From the NCBI RefSeq assembly GCF_018917865.1, contig NZ_JAHLPM010000011.1:86784-150783 (forward strand): 64,000 nt of DNA, written 5' to 3'. Position 1 is the stretch's first letter, and every line of letters begins with the position of its first letter. Source of the DNA: Tissierella simiarum (GTDB taxonomy: Bacteria > Bacillota > Clostridia > Tissierellales > Tissierellaceae). Shown here in pieces: positions 28,339 to 36,269 of this stretch. The notes beneath the pieces were generated by a model, which was not told the origin of the DNA, did not search any database, and worked only from the letters and a program-made list of their open reading frames with translations. The position numbers and the translations under genes were made by a program.

Positions 28339-28890
28339 ATGAGAAGTGAAAAAGAAAAGATGTTAGCAGGAGAGCTATATGATGCTAGTGATGAGATCTT
28401 ATCTAAAGAAAGGGAATATGCTAGAAGTGTGAGCTTTGAATTTAACAATTCAAGACCTAACGAAATTGAAAAAAGAAAAGAAATTTTAAAGAGGTTAATT
28501 AAATTAAAAGGAGATTTTCTTATAGAACCTCCATTTCATTTTGATTATGGATATAATATAGAAATTGGTGATAATTTTTTTGCTAATTTTGATTGTGTGA
28601 TTCTTGATGTAAATAAAGTTAAAATTGGAGATAATGTTTTGCTAGGACCAAATGTACAGATTTATACGGCTACTCATCCGCTAGATCCTAAGGAAAGGAT
28701 GGCTGGTAAAGAAGCAGCTAAACCTATAATAATAGGAAATAATGTATGGATTGGTGGAGGAACAGTCATATGTCCAGGAGTACGTATTGGAAATAATACA
28801 ACAATTGGAGCAGGAAGTGTTGTTACTAAAGATATACCTAATAATGTGTTGGCAGTAGGTAATCCATGTAAAGTAATAAAAGAGGTTTAA
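28339..28890 (+). CDS. Maltose/galactoside-type O-acetyltransferase (hexapeptide repeat)
   Basis: A roughly 183-residue left-handed beta-helix acetyltransferase of the Maa/LacA/NodL group. The N-terminal M-L-A-G-E-L-Y-D-A segment is diagnostic. Hexapeptide repeats follow, with the catalytic histidine in Y-T-A-T-H-P-L and the closing G-N-P-C-K-V. I start at ATG 28339, with AAGGAGA eight bases upstream, rather than at 28297 inside the Nudix gene. It acetylates sugars or related acceptors with acetyl-CoA. It lies 17 bases after the Nudix gene stop. The 270 bases downstream hold no gene I can see. Confidence 0.9.
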   Translation: MRSEKEKMLAGELYDASDEILSKEREYARSVSFEFNNSRPNEIEKRKEILKRLIKLKGDFLIEPPFHFDYGYNIEIGDNFFANFDCVILDVNKVKIGDNVLLGPNVQIYTATHPLDPKERMAGKEAAKPIIIGNNVWIGGGTVICPGVRIGNNTTIGAGSVVTKDIPNNVLAVGNPCKVIKEV

Positions 28891-29163
28891 TAAATAGTGT
28901 TATAAAAGAACAGAATAGAATAGAAACATTGTAAAAAATGTGATTCTCTTGATATTACTCCCTTTAAGTGGATACGAATTTAAAAATAAATATTTCTAAT
29001 TTTTATAGACTTTTAAAAGAAAAAATTAAAAATATAGGTCCTTCTTTATTGATGTAGAAATACTTTGACAGTTATAAAATAAAAGAGTATGATTATATGT
29101 AATAAATAGTTAATAAATTAACACAATATAACATCGCAGTAAGATAAAAGGAGGAATAGTATC

Positions 29164-30207
29164 GTGAAAGCTCTCATTTTCAAAGATATTAATCAAATTG
29201 AATTACAAGAAATAGAAAGACCTATACTTGAAAAAGAAACTGATGCAATAATTAGAATTACTATGACAACTATCTGCGGAAGCGATATTCATTTATACCA
29301 TGGACATATGCCAACCACTCCAGGATATGCATTAGGACATGAGTATGTAGGTATTGTTGAAGAAGTTGGAGGAGCAGTGAAAAGTTTAAAAAAAGGTGAT
29401 AGAGTAATTGGGCCAGCTGCTCCTTTTTGTGGATATTGCGAAAACTGTAAAAATGGTCATATAGCTCAATGTGTAAATGGAGGAGTACATGGTAGTGGAA
29501 AGGAATTTGGAAATATTCCAGGTACTCATGCAGAATTTTCACGAGTACCATTTGCTGATAATAACTTAATAAAAGTTCCTGAAAACCTTAAAGACGAACA
29601 GGTATTATTCGTAGGTGATGTATTGTCTACGGGATACTTTGGTGCAGAAAAATGCAGAATTCAGCCTGGAGATAATGTAGTTATATTTGGCGCTGGTCCC
29701 GTTGGATTATGTGCTGTACAAGCGGCAAAATTATTTAGTCCTAAAAATATAATTCTTGTAGGAAGAAAAAATCAGTTGAGGCTTGATATAGGGAAAAAAC
29801 TAGGAGCAACACATATTATAAGAACTGATAAAGATGATTTATTTAAAAGTATATCTGAAATAACCAAAGGAAAAAGTGCAGATGCAGCTATTGAAGCCTC
29901 TGGATCAGAAATTGCACTTCAACAAGCAGTTAAATGTGTAGGAATTAGCGGCAGAGTTTCTCTAGTCGGGCTTTATTCAAAAAATATTGAATTGCCATTA
30001 CCAGAAATATTTATGAAGAATATATCTATTGAAATGGGACTAGGATATTTAGGTCATATGCAGCGTTTACTTAATATGGTTGAGTCTGGCCAAATAGATA
30101 TGACACCTTTAATTACTCATCACATGAAATTAGATGACATGGTTAAAGCTTATGATCTATTTGAAAATAATCAAAATGAAGTTGTAAAAATTGCAGTAAC
30201 ACCATAG
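29164..30207 (+). CDS. Zinc-dependent alcohol dehydrogenase
   Basis: A 347-residue medium-chain dehydrogenase. Catalytic zinc ligands appear in T-I-C-G-S-D and G-H-E-Y-V-G. The Rossmann G-A-G-P-V-G is at about residue 175. A structural-zinc-like cysteine group, C-G-Y-C-E-N-C, is present near residues 90-100. The pattern resembles clostridial secondary alcohol dehydrogenases and related polyol dehydrogenases; the true substrate is unknown. It starts at GTG behind AAAAGGAGGAATAG, a strong site. It is monocistronic, with a terminator following. Confidence 0.87.
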   Translation: MKALIFKDINQIELQEIERPILEKETDAIIRITMTTICGSDIHLYHGHMPTTPGYALGHEYVGIVEEVGGAVKSLKKGDRVIGPAAPFCGYCENCKNGHIAQCVNGGVHGSGKEFGNIPGTHAEFSRVPFADNNLIKVPENLKDEQVLFVGDVLSTGYFGAEKCRIQPGDNVVIFGAGPVGLCAVQAAKLFSPKNIILVGRKNQLRLDIGKKLGATHIIRTDKDDLFKSISEITKGKSADAAIEASGSEIALQQAVKCVGISGRVSLVGLYSKNIELPLPEIFMKNISIEMGLGYLGHMQRLLNMVESGQIDMTPLITHHMKLDDMVKAYDLFENNQNEVVKIAVTP

Positions 30208-30228
30208 AGTTTACAACTAAGGGTACTA

Positions 30229-30285
30229 TTATAAATCCTCTATTTCCATTTTTAAATGGTAGTAGAGGATTTATAAATATTTTAA
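30229..30285 (+). terminator. Terminator after alcohol dehydrogenase
   Basis: A 13-bp perfect outer stem (TATAAATCCTCTA with its complement) encloses an inner CCATT/AATGG stem and is followed by an AT-rich tail ending in Ts. Confidence 0.75.
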
Positions 30286-30381
30286 TAAGATTATATACAC
30301 TGATTATAAGACTCTTATTGACTTTAAGTTGATTATATGGTAATTTTATAATATAAATATTAACGGAAGGAGTGGTGTTGT

Positions 30382-30450
30382 ATGATGAAGAAAATAAATA
30401 AATTAGAAAACAAAAAACTATATGATACTGCTTCTAGGGGAAAAATTTAG
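30382..30450 (+). CDS. Candidate 22-residue small peptide before rsgA
   Basis: ATG 30382 (or 30385) lies behind GGAAGGAGTGGTG and opens a 22-codon frame, M-M-K-K-I-N-K-L-E-N-K-K-L-Y-D and so on, ending in TAG. The peptide is short, basic and without a membrane segment. A hairpin with a T run follows 40 bases later, so the transcript could be a free-standing small mRNA or a leader controlling rsgA. I recognise no homologue and the call rests on the ribosome site and the terminator. Confidence 0.4.
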   Translation: MMKKINKLENKKLYDTASRGKI

Positions 30451-30490
30451 TATAGTTATTTAGTTATAAATTAATAACTTCTATTTATTG

Positions 30491-30537
30491 TGCCTTGGGT
30501 AGTATCAGATACAAATAATACCGAGGGGTTTTTTTAT
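30491..30537 (+). terminator. Terminator or attenuator upstream of rsgA
   Basis: CCTTGGGTA pairs imperfectly with TACCGAGGG, with a small GTATC/GATAC stem in the loop, and is followed directly by seven or more Ts. It sits 31 bases before the rsgA start. No known riboswitch aptamer is recognised in front of it. Confidence 0.7.
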
Positions 30538-30567
30538 GCCCTAAATTAACCTATAGGAGGCAATAAA

Positions 30568-31635
30568 TTGAAGAAAAGATTATGTGAATTGGGTTTAACG
30601 GATGATATAGCTAAAGAATTTGAAAATTTCTATGAAGATGGATACTTAGGTAGAGTTATTGCAGAATATAAAGGACTATATAGAGTAGCTACGGAAGAAG
30701 ATGATATATTAGCTAAAGTATCAGGAAAAATCATAAATACTGCAATAGATAAAAGTTCATATCCAGCAGTTGGAGATTGGGTAGTGATAGATAGAATAAA
30801 TAGAAATACTGGAAATGGAGTGATCCACGAAGTTTTAAATCGTAGGAGTGCAGTTTCAAGGAAAGTTGCTGGAAAGCAAATGGATCAGCAAATTATAGCT
30901 TCAAATATAGATACCATTTTTATTTGTATGTCAGCTAATAATGATTTTAATCTAAGAAGATTAGAAAGATATATAAGCATAGGGTGGAATAGTGGAGCAA
31001 CTCCAGTAATTTTATTAACTAAAATAGATTTATGTGAGGATTTATATAGAATTGAAAGAGAAATTGAAGATATAGCTATAGGAATCGATATACTGTACGT
31101 AAGTTCCTTCACTGGAAAGGGAATTGAGGAAATTAATAAATATTTAATACCTGGTAAGACTATAGCCGTTATTGGTTCCTCTGGGGTAGGTAAGTCGACT
31201 TTAATAAATTTATTATTAGGTGAAGAAAGGCAGCAGGTAAATAACATTCGAGAAGATGATCATAAAGGTAAACATACAACTACTCATAGAGAACTAATTG
31301 TTTTAAAAGATAAAGGTATAATTATAGATACTCCAGGCATGAGAGAGATTCAATTTTTAGATGATGCAGACGGAATTGAAGATTCTTTTCACGAAATAAT
31401 AGATATTGCTAAAGGATGTAAGTTTTCTAATTGTAAGCATGATAAAGAACCTGGATGTGCCGTAAAGGCTGCTATTGAAGCAGGAACTATTTCTAAAGAA
31501 AGATTACAAAGTTATAATAAATTGAAGCGAGAAGTAAGTTTTATGGAAAGAAAGGTAGATAGAAAAGCTAAAAGTGAATCAAAGAAACAATTGATTTTAA
31601 AAAATAAAAAGTTAAGAGAAAATAAAAAAAGATAA
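30568..31635 (+). CDS. rsgA: Ribosome small-subunit-dependent GTPase A (RsgA)
   Basis: A circularly permuted GTPase that aids late maturation of the 30S subunit. The 355 residues hold an N-terminal OB fold (about 25-95) and the permuted G motifs: T-K-I-D (G4, about 151), S-S-F-T-G-K-G (G5), then G-S-S-G-V-G-K-S (G1, 203-210) and D-T-P-G-M (G3). The C-terminal zinc site uses C284, C289, H291 and C297. A lysine-rich tail extends past the usual end. It starts at TTG behind TAGGAGGCAA. The upstream hairpin may attenuate it. Confidence 0.94.
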   Translation: MKKRLCELGLTDDIAKEFENFYEDGYLGRVIAEYKGLYRVATEEDDILAKVSGKIINTAIDKSSYPAVGDWVVIDRINRNTGNGVIHEVLNRRSAVSRKVAGKQMDQQIIASNIDTIFICMSANNDFNLRRLERYISIGWNSGATPVILLTKIDLCEDLYRIEREIEDIAIGIDILYVSSFTGKGIEEINKYLIPGKTIAVIGSSGVGKSTLINLLLGEERQQVNNIREDDHKGKHTTTHRELIVLKDKGIIIDTPGMREIQFLDDADGIEDSFHEIIDIAKGCKFSNCKHDKEPGCAVKAAIEAGTISKERLQSYNKLKREVSFMERKVDRKAKSESKKQLILKNKKLRENKKR

Positions 31636-31640
31636 ATTGA

Positions 31641-31681
31641 ACATCTTCATTATTTAAGCTAAATAATGAAGATGTTTTTTA
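31641..31681 (+). terminator. Terminator after rsgA
   Basis: A 16-bp perfect stem with a 3-base loop followed by six Ts, directly after the rsgA stop codon. Confidence 0.9.
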
Positions 31682-31888
31682 TATTATATAATTACTTTTT
31701 TATTTATGAGAATAGCAGAATATAAAAAATGAAACTATAATTTGGAAAATTGATATTTAAATAGACAGCAAACCCAGTTTTTTGCAATAATTTATTTAAA
31801 GGTATATAATATATTTAATAGGTCATTTTAAATTGGACTACTTTTAAATTTGAAAAAAATTTATTTAATATATGAAGGAGTGTTAAGT

Positions 31889-32866
31889 ATGAAAGTAGCC
31901 ATTATTACTGACAAGCCAAGAGTAAAGTATTTACCTACAGAAGAAGCGTTAATGGAGGATAAACAAAAGTCAAAGACTGTAGACGATTTAAAAAGGGTCT
32001 TATCAAAGGAGTTTAAATGTATAGATTTAGTTCTAGATCACAATTTAATTGATAATATTAAAAGAGAGAGAGTTGATTTAGCATTTAATCTATGTAATGG
32101 AATTTTAGGCGAATCAAGGCTTTCTCAGCTGCCTGCAATCTTAGAGTATGCAGGTATACCCTATACTGGGTCTTCTCCTTTAGGACATGGGCTTGCTTAT
32201 AATAAAATATTCTCATGTAAAATATTTAAAGAGTCAGGGATTCCTACACCAGAATTTACTTATGTATATACTTTAGATGATATAGATAAAATTAATCTAA
32301 AGTTTCCAATTTTAATTAAACCAAAAGATGAAGGTTCTAGTAGAGGAATACAAGAAGATAGTTTAGTCTTTGATGAAGGATCATTAGTGAGAAAAGTAAG
32401 AGAGGATCTAGAAATATATAATCCACCCATAATGCTGACTGAATATATTGAAGGTAGGGAGTTTACTGTTGGAGTTTTAGGAAATGGCAGTAATGTTTCA
32501 GTATTACCAATATTAGAAATAGACTTTTCTAATATACCCGATCATTTAAATAAATTTTACAGTTTTGAAGTAAAATTTAAATACGAAGATGAAACTATAT
32601 ATCATATACCTGCAAGATTAAAAGAAGCCACTAGAAAAAAAGTTGAAAATACTGCAATAAGAGCCTTTAAATCTTTAGGATTAAAGGATTATGCTAGAGT
32701 TGATATTAGATTAAAAGATGAAATTCCGTATGTTTTAGAAATTAATTCTTTACCAGGATTAGATAAAGATCATAGTGATATATGTAAAATGGCAAATGCT
32801 TCAGGTATTGGATATGAAGGGTTGATAATGAAGATAGTGAATAGTGCAATGAAAAGATATAATTAG
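31889..32866 (+). CDS. D-alanine--D-alanine ligase-like ATP-grasp enzyme
   Basis: A roughly 325-residue ATP-grasp protein with the Ddl layout: N-terminal domain with N-L-C-N-G-I, then Y-T-G-S-S-P and the ATP-binding K-P-K-D-E-G-S-S-R-G-I. The metal-binding end is L-E-I-N-S-L-P-G-L. The conserved Ddl N-terminal G-G-x-S-x-E motif is not seen, and the start instead reads K-V-A-I-I-T-D-K-P. It may therefore join other small acids or amino acids. I start at ATG 31889, with GAAGGAGTG upstream; the frame is open from 31850. It is monocistronic, with the trpS T-box next. Confidence 0.8.
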   Translation: MKVAIITDKPRVKYLPTEEALMEDKQKSKTVDDLKRVLSKEFKCIDLVLDHNLIDNIKRERVDLAFNLCNGILGESRLSQLPAILEYAGIPYTGSSPLGHGLAYNKIFSCKIFKESGIPTPEFTYVYTLDDIDKINLKFPILIKPKDEGSSRGIQEDSLVFDEGSLVRKVREDLEIYNPPIMLTEYIEGREFTVGVLGNGSNVSVLPILEIDFSNIPDHLNKFYSFEVKFKYEDETIYHIPARLKEATRKKVENTAIRAFKSLGLKDYARVDIRLKDEIPYVLEINSLPGLDKDHSDICKMANASGIGYEGLIMKIVNSAMKRYN

Positions 32867-32868
32867 TG

Positions 32869-32896
32869 TTTACAATATATTAAAATAGTGTATAAT
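32869..32896 (+). promoter_or_regulatory. Promoter for the trpS T-box transcript
   Basis: TTTACA and TATAAT separated by 16 bases, a sigma-A type promoter placed just before the T-box leader. Confidence 0.7.
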
Positions 32897-32914
32897 AGTT
32901 ATAATTAAAATATG

Positions 32915-33142
32915 TAATTGCTTAGAGCAAGATTAGTAATCATAAAAAAGATCTAAAGCGAGTTAGGAGTGGTGAAAGCCTAGCGATACTGTTATGATGA
33001 ATGGACTTGGGAGTATATATTCGAAATAAGTAGAGTATAGGGTTAATCACCCTTAAAGGATTGGAGCAGGCTTTTAAGCAAAAAGAGTGGTACCGCGGAA
33101 TTTAACCTTTCGTCTCTTCATAGAGATGAAGGGTTTTTTATT
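32915..33142 (+). promoter_or_regulatory. T-box riboswitch (tryptophan) upstream of trpS
   Basis: A T-box leader that senses uncharged tRNA-Trp and prevents termination. The invariant T-box AGAGTGGTACCGCGG is at 33084-33098. A terminator hairpin (33104-33117 with 33122-33135, then Ts) follows and competes with the antiterminator. In stem I, a UGG followed by A at 33002-33004 fits a tryptophan specifier. Stem I distal sequences are visible around 32957-32985. Confidence 0.95.
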
Positions 33143-33159
33143 TTATAGGAGGGATTATC

Positions 33160-34152
33160 ATGGAAAGAAAAACTGTTTTTAGTGGAGTGCAGCCTTCAGG
33201 TGCTTTAACAATAGGAAATTATATAGGGGCTATAAAAAATTGGGTTGAGCTTCAAGAAGAATATGATTGCTATTATTGTATTGTTGATTTACATGCTATT
33301 ACAGTACCTCAAGTACCAAAAGACTTAAGAAAAAATACATTGGATGTATTAGCTTTATATTTGGCTTGTGGAATGGATCCAGAAAAGAGTACTTTATTTA
33401 TTCAATCTCATGTAAGTGCACATGTAGAACTTAGCTGGGTATTAAATACCATATCCTACATGGGGCAATTAAACAGAATGACTCAATTTAAGGAAAAATC
33501 TAGAAAAAGTGAAGAAAATTTAAATGCAGGATTATTTACCTATCCAGTATTAATGGCTTCTGACATATTGCTTTATCAAGCAGATTTAGTTCCAGTAGGA
33601 GAAGATCAGAAACAGCATTTAGAATTGGCTAGAGATCTAGCAGCTAGATTTAATAATAAATATAGTGAAACTTTCAAAGTACCAGAACCATTGATAAAAG
33701 AATTTGGGGCTAGAATAATGAGTCTTCAGAATCCAGACAGTAAAATGTCTAAATCTGACCCAGATGAAAACGGATATATTCTACTTTTAGACAATAAAGA
33801 TGCTATAAGGAGAAAAATAAAAAGGGCTGTTACAGATTCTTTAGGAGAGGTTAGATATAACGATGAACAGTTAGGATTGAAAAATTTATTAAATATTTAT
33901 AGCACATTCTCAAAGGAAGATATCACTACTATTGTTAATAGATATAAGGGAACAGGCTATGGTAAATTTAAAGAAGATTTAGCTGAAGTAGTAGTTGAAG
34001 GATTATCTCCTATCCATGAAAAATATGATTATTTAATAAAAAATAAAGACTATTTGGAGAAAGTATATAAGTCTGGAGCAGAGAAAGCCGAATATCAAGC
34101 TATGAAAACTTTAAGAAAAGTATATAAGAAAGTTGGCTTTATACCAAAATAG
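33160..34152 (+). CDS. trpS: Tryptophanyl-tRNA synthetase
   Basis: A class I synthetase that charges tRNA-Trp. The 330-residue product begins with the family motif F-S-G-V-Q-P-S-G-A-L-T-I-G-N-Y, whose T-I-G-N is the HIGH equivalent. It has S-K-M-S-K-S-D-P as KMSKS loop. Length matches bacterial TrpS. The ATG follows TAGGAGGGATTATC. A tryptophan T-box controls it, and a long inverted repeat covering the final codons forms the terminator. Confidence 0.97.
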   Translation: MERKTVFSGVQPSGALTIGNYIGAIKNWVELQEEYDCYYCIVDLHAITVPQVPKDLRKNTLDVLALYLACGMDPEKSTLFIQSHVSAHVELSWVLNTISYMGQLNRMTQFKEKSRKSEENLNAGLFTYPVLMASDILLYQADLVPVGEDQKQHLELARDLAARFNNKYSETFKVPEPLIKEFGARIMSLQNPDSKMSKSDPDENGYILLLDNKDAIRRKIKRAVTDSLGEVRYNDEQLGLKNLLNIYSTFSKEDITTIVNRYKGTGYGKFKEDLAEVVVEGLSPIHEKYDYLIKNKDYLEKVYKSGAEKAEYQAMKTLRKVYKKVGFIPK

Positions 34153-34185
34153 GATGCTATTTAGCATCCTATTTTGGTGTATGAA
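34141..34185 (+). terminator. Terminator overlapping the trpS stop
   Basis: A near-perfect 19-bp inverted repeat (34141-34159 with 34162-34180) that includes the last trpS codons. Confidence 0.75.
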
Positions 34186-34288
34186 AGTTTATATTACAAA
34201 AATTTAAGTTAAAATTAAGATTGATTTAATTTAAAATTTAAGAAAAAGGTGTTATATTATTTATATACAAAAATGAAAGGGGAAAGCT

Positions 34289-35047
34289 ATGGTATATAAT
34301 TTAAGATATTTTTTTCGGGGAACGCCTGATAATTATGTTTTCCCTCAAGGAAGTTTAAATCATATATTGTTAATTTTTATTACCTTATTAGGAGTAGAGT
34401 TAATAATACATCATAGAAATAAACTTAAAGATTCTAAATGTGTTAGGGTGTTTAAAAAAGCTATGATTATTATTTTAAGTGTTCAACAGATAATATTATA
34501 TTTATGGTATGGATTCTCAGGATATTTTACTATAAAAGAAAGTCTACCTTTATATAATTGTAGAATTGCAATTATTTTTACTATTTTAGCATTTATAACT
34601 GATAAAAAATTATTTAAAAATGTGGCTTGCTATTGGGGTATTACAGGATCTATATTAGCTTTAGCATTACCAGCAACAGATCCTTTTATATTTCCTCACT
34701 ATACAATAGTATCTTTTTTTGTTGGTCATATGGTTATGCTATGGTCTGCTATATATTTATTAGTAGTAGAAGAATATAGAATTAGCAAAAAGAGTCTAGT
34801 ATCTATATTATATTTCACCAATATATATCATATATGTATTTATATATTTAACTCAATAACTAAGTCGAATTATTGTTACCTAATGGAAGCTCCCTTTGCA
34901 AAAGAAGCTTTTATGAATATATCATCATTAATGTATAGCTTTTTTGCTTTCTTATCTTTTAATATATTTATGCTAATATTTTATTTAATTACTAAAACAA
35001 TCTACAGAGTATTAGAAAAAGGCGAAGATTTAGCAAATTATGCTTAG
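34289..35047 (+). CDS. YwaF-like integral membrane protein (TIGR02206 type)
   Basis: A 252-residue protein with about six to seven hydrophobic segments, resembling the YwaF/TIGR02206 family. Family-like features are the N-terminal F-x-G-T-P-D-N-Y, the L-P-L-Y-N-C-R-I segment in the membrane, and H-x-V-M-L-W. Function is not established for this family. The ATG follows AAAGGGGAAAG. A truncated second copy of its last 60 codons lies at 37531-37710, 2.5 kb downstream. Confidence 0.75.
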   Translation: MVYNLRYFFRGTPDNYVFPQGSLNHILLIFITLLGVELIIHHRNKLKDSKCVRVFKKAMIIILSVQQIILYLWYGFSGYFTIKESLPLYNCRIAIIFTILAFITDKKLFKNVACYWGITGSILALALPATDPFIFPHYTIVSFFVGHMVMLWSAIYLLVVEEYRISKKSLVSILYFTNIYHICIYIFNSITKSNYCYLMEAPFAKEAFMNISSLMYSFFAFLSFNIFMLIFYLITKTIYRVLEKGEDLANYA

Positions 35048-35092
35048 ACTTTCTCTTTCGGTGTTATACAGCGAAAGAGAAAGTTTTTTATT
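35048..35092. terminator. Convergent terminator between ywaF-like gene and minus-strand gene
   Basis: A 13-bp perfect stem (ACTTTCTCTTTCG with its complement) followed by six Ts on the plus strand, directly after the ywaF-like stop codon. Confidence 0.88.
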
Positions 35093-35756
35093 TTGCTTTT
35101 TTTCTTTTAGAGAAAGCTAGTATTCCTCCTAAGGCTATAGATAAAAAAGATGCCATTAGAACCCTATATTCTCCAGGAAGCATAAAAGTTATAGTGTGAG
35201 CTGGTATCCAAAAGAGAGGTACTGTTTTCAGTAGGACAAAACTTAAAAATCCATACCAATCAATGTGGTTAACTACATCAACAAGTTTGATTTTAAATAT
35301 TCTATTTAATTGTCCTTGACCTAAGTCAATATATGTATCAGTTATTCTATGAAGTGCCATGAAAGTTGGACCAAATATTAAGTTCATTAAAGTGGAAGTA
35401 AAAAATGCTGTTATAAATTTGTTAGCAATTAGATTAGAGAAATTAGGAAGAAGACCTTTTTCCATAACACCCAACGTACCCATAGCAAAAACATCAAAGA
35501 CTAGAGCAAAAGCCATACCTAAAAAACCCCATATTATAAATCGCCATAGAAACCCTACTGGTTTTCTATAGTATCCTAAGCTAATTCTTAGAGCTAAAAT
35601 TTCTCCCATAGAAGCTAGGATTGCAACTTTGATAAAACCCATTAAATAGGGATGTGCTTTGGTTGCTGTCATAAAAAGATGATGGGTGGTAGGATAAGTT
35701 AAAAATAAAACTATAATGGCAAGACAAGCTAACCAAATAAAATCTTTCTTTTTCAT
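35088..35756 (-). CDS. Uncharacterised integral membrane protein
   Basis: A roughly 222-residue protein that I do not recognise. It has about five hydrophobic segments, a K-K-K-D-F start and a K-R-K-K-A-K end, so both termini are probably cytoplasmic-side and basic. Notable stretches are G-F-L-W-R-F-I-I-W-G-F-L-G-M-A and H-I-D-W-Y-G-F-L-S. I start at 35756 because AAGGAGG lies six bases upstream; the open frame extends 11 codons further. It faces away from padR, and the two genes share an intergenic region of about 160 bases. Confidence 0.65.
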   Translation of the reverse strand: MKKKDFIWLACLAIIVLFLTYPTTHHLFMTATKAHPYLMGFIKVAILASMGEILALRISLGYYRKPVGFLWRFIIWGFLGMAFALVFDVFAMGTLGVMEKGLLPNFSNLIANKFITAFFTSTLMNLIFGPTFMALHRITDTYIDLGQGQLNRIFKIKLVDVVNHIDWYGFLSFVLLKTVPLFWIPAHTITFMLPGEYRVLMASFLSIALGGILAFSKRKKAK

Positions 35757-35840
35757 AAAAAACCTCCTTATTTTATTAGTCAAAATCATTTTAACATATA
35801 TAAAGTAGAATACAAATACTGATTTCAGTTATTTAATATG

Positions 35841-35869
35841 TTGACATTGTATAAATATAAGTATATACT
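35841..35869 (+). promoter_or_regulatory. Sigma-A promoter of the padR-SEDS operon
   Basis: TTGACA at 35841-35846 and TATACT at 35864-35869 with an ideal 17-base spacer. The operator dyad starts two bases after the -10 element. Confidence 0.85.
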
Positions 35870-35870
35870 A

Positions 35871-35906
35871 ACACATAGAATTACTATGCATAGAATAGCT
35901 ATGTGT
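35871..35906. promoter_or_regulatory. PadR-type operator, symmetric dyad at the transcription start
   Basis: Outer arms ACACATAG (35871-35878) and CTATGTGT (35899-35906) flank an inner palindrome CTATGCATAG (35884-35893). All share one centre at 35888.5. PadR sites are typically ATGT-ACAT dyads of this kind. Its position over the start of the padR transcript implies autorepression (inference). Confidence 0.75.
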
Positions 35907-35918
35907 GGAGGTGAAAAT

Positions 35919-36269
35919 ATGAAAATAAGTGGTGAACTATTAAAAGGAAGCACATCTACTTTAATTCTAAGTTTATTGGAAGAGAAATCTATGTATGGAT
36001 ATGAAATAATAAAAACCTTAGAAGAAAAATCTAATGGGATATTCAGCTTTAAGGAAGGTACTTTATATCCGTTACTTCATAGTTTAGAGTCTGATGGGTA
36101 TCTAGAATCTTATTGGGATTTAGGAGAAAATAATAGAAAAAGAAAGTACTATTCTATTACCCAAAAAGGTAAAAAACAAATCCAGTATAAAAAAGAAGAA
36201 TGGTCTGTGTTTTCAAAGACTGTAGATAAAGTATTGGGGGGGAATATATATGGATTTAATGAAAAATAA
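35919..36269 (+). CDS. PadR-family transcriptional regulator
   Basis: A roughly 116-residue winged-helix repressor. It has the PadR signature Y-G-Y-E-I-I-K-T-L-E, then F-K-E-G-T-L-Y-P-L-L-H-S-L-E-S-D-G-Y-L and R-K-R-K-Y-Y-S-I-T. I start at ATG 35919, directly behind TGGAGGTGAAAAT; the frame is open further upstream through the promoter, which cannot be translated from this promoter. Its end overlaps the SEDS gene start by 20 bases, so the two are coupled. PadR repressors usually control the membrane protein gene they precede. Confidence 0.92.
   Translation: MKISGELLKGSTSTLILSLLEEKSMYGYEIIKTLEEKSNGIFSFKEGTLYPLLHSLESDGYLESYWDLGENNRKRKYYSITQKGKKQIQYKKEEWSVFSKTVDKVLGGNIYGFNEK

Noticed and set aside
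30318..30540. A known riboswitch before rsgA
   Set aside because: The hairpin and T run look like a terminator, but I see no T-box core or other familiar aptamer sequence.
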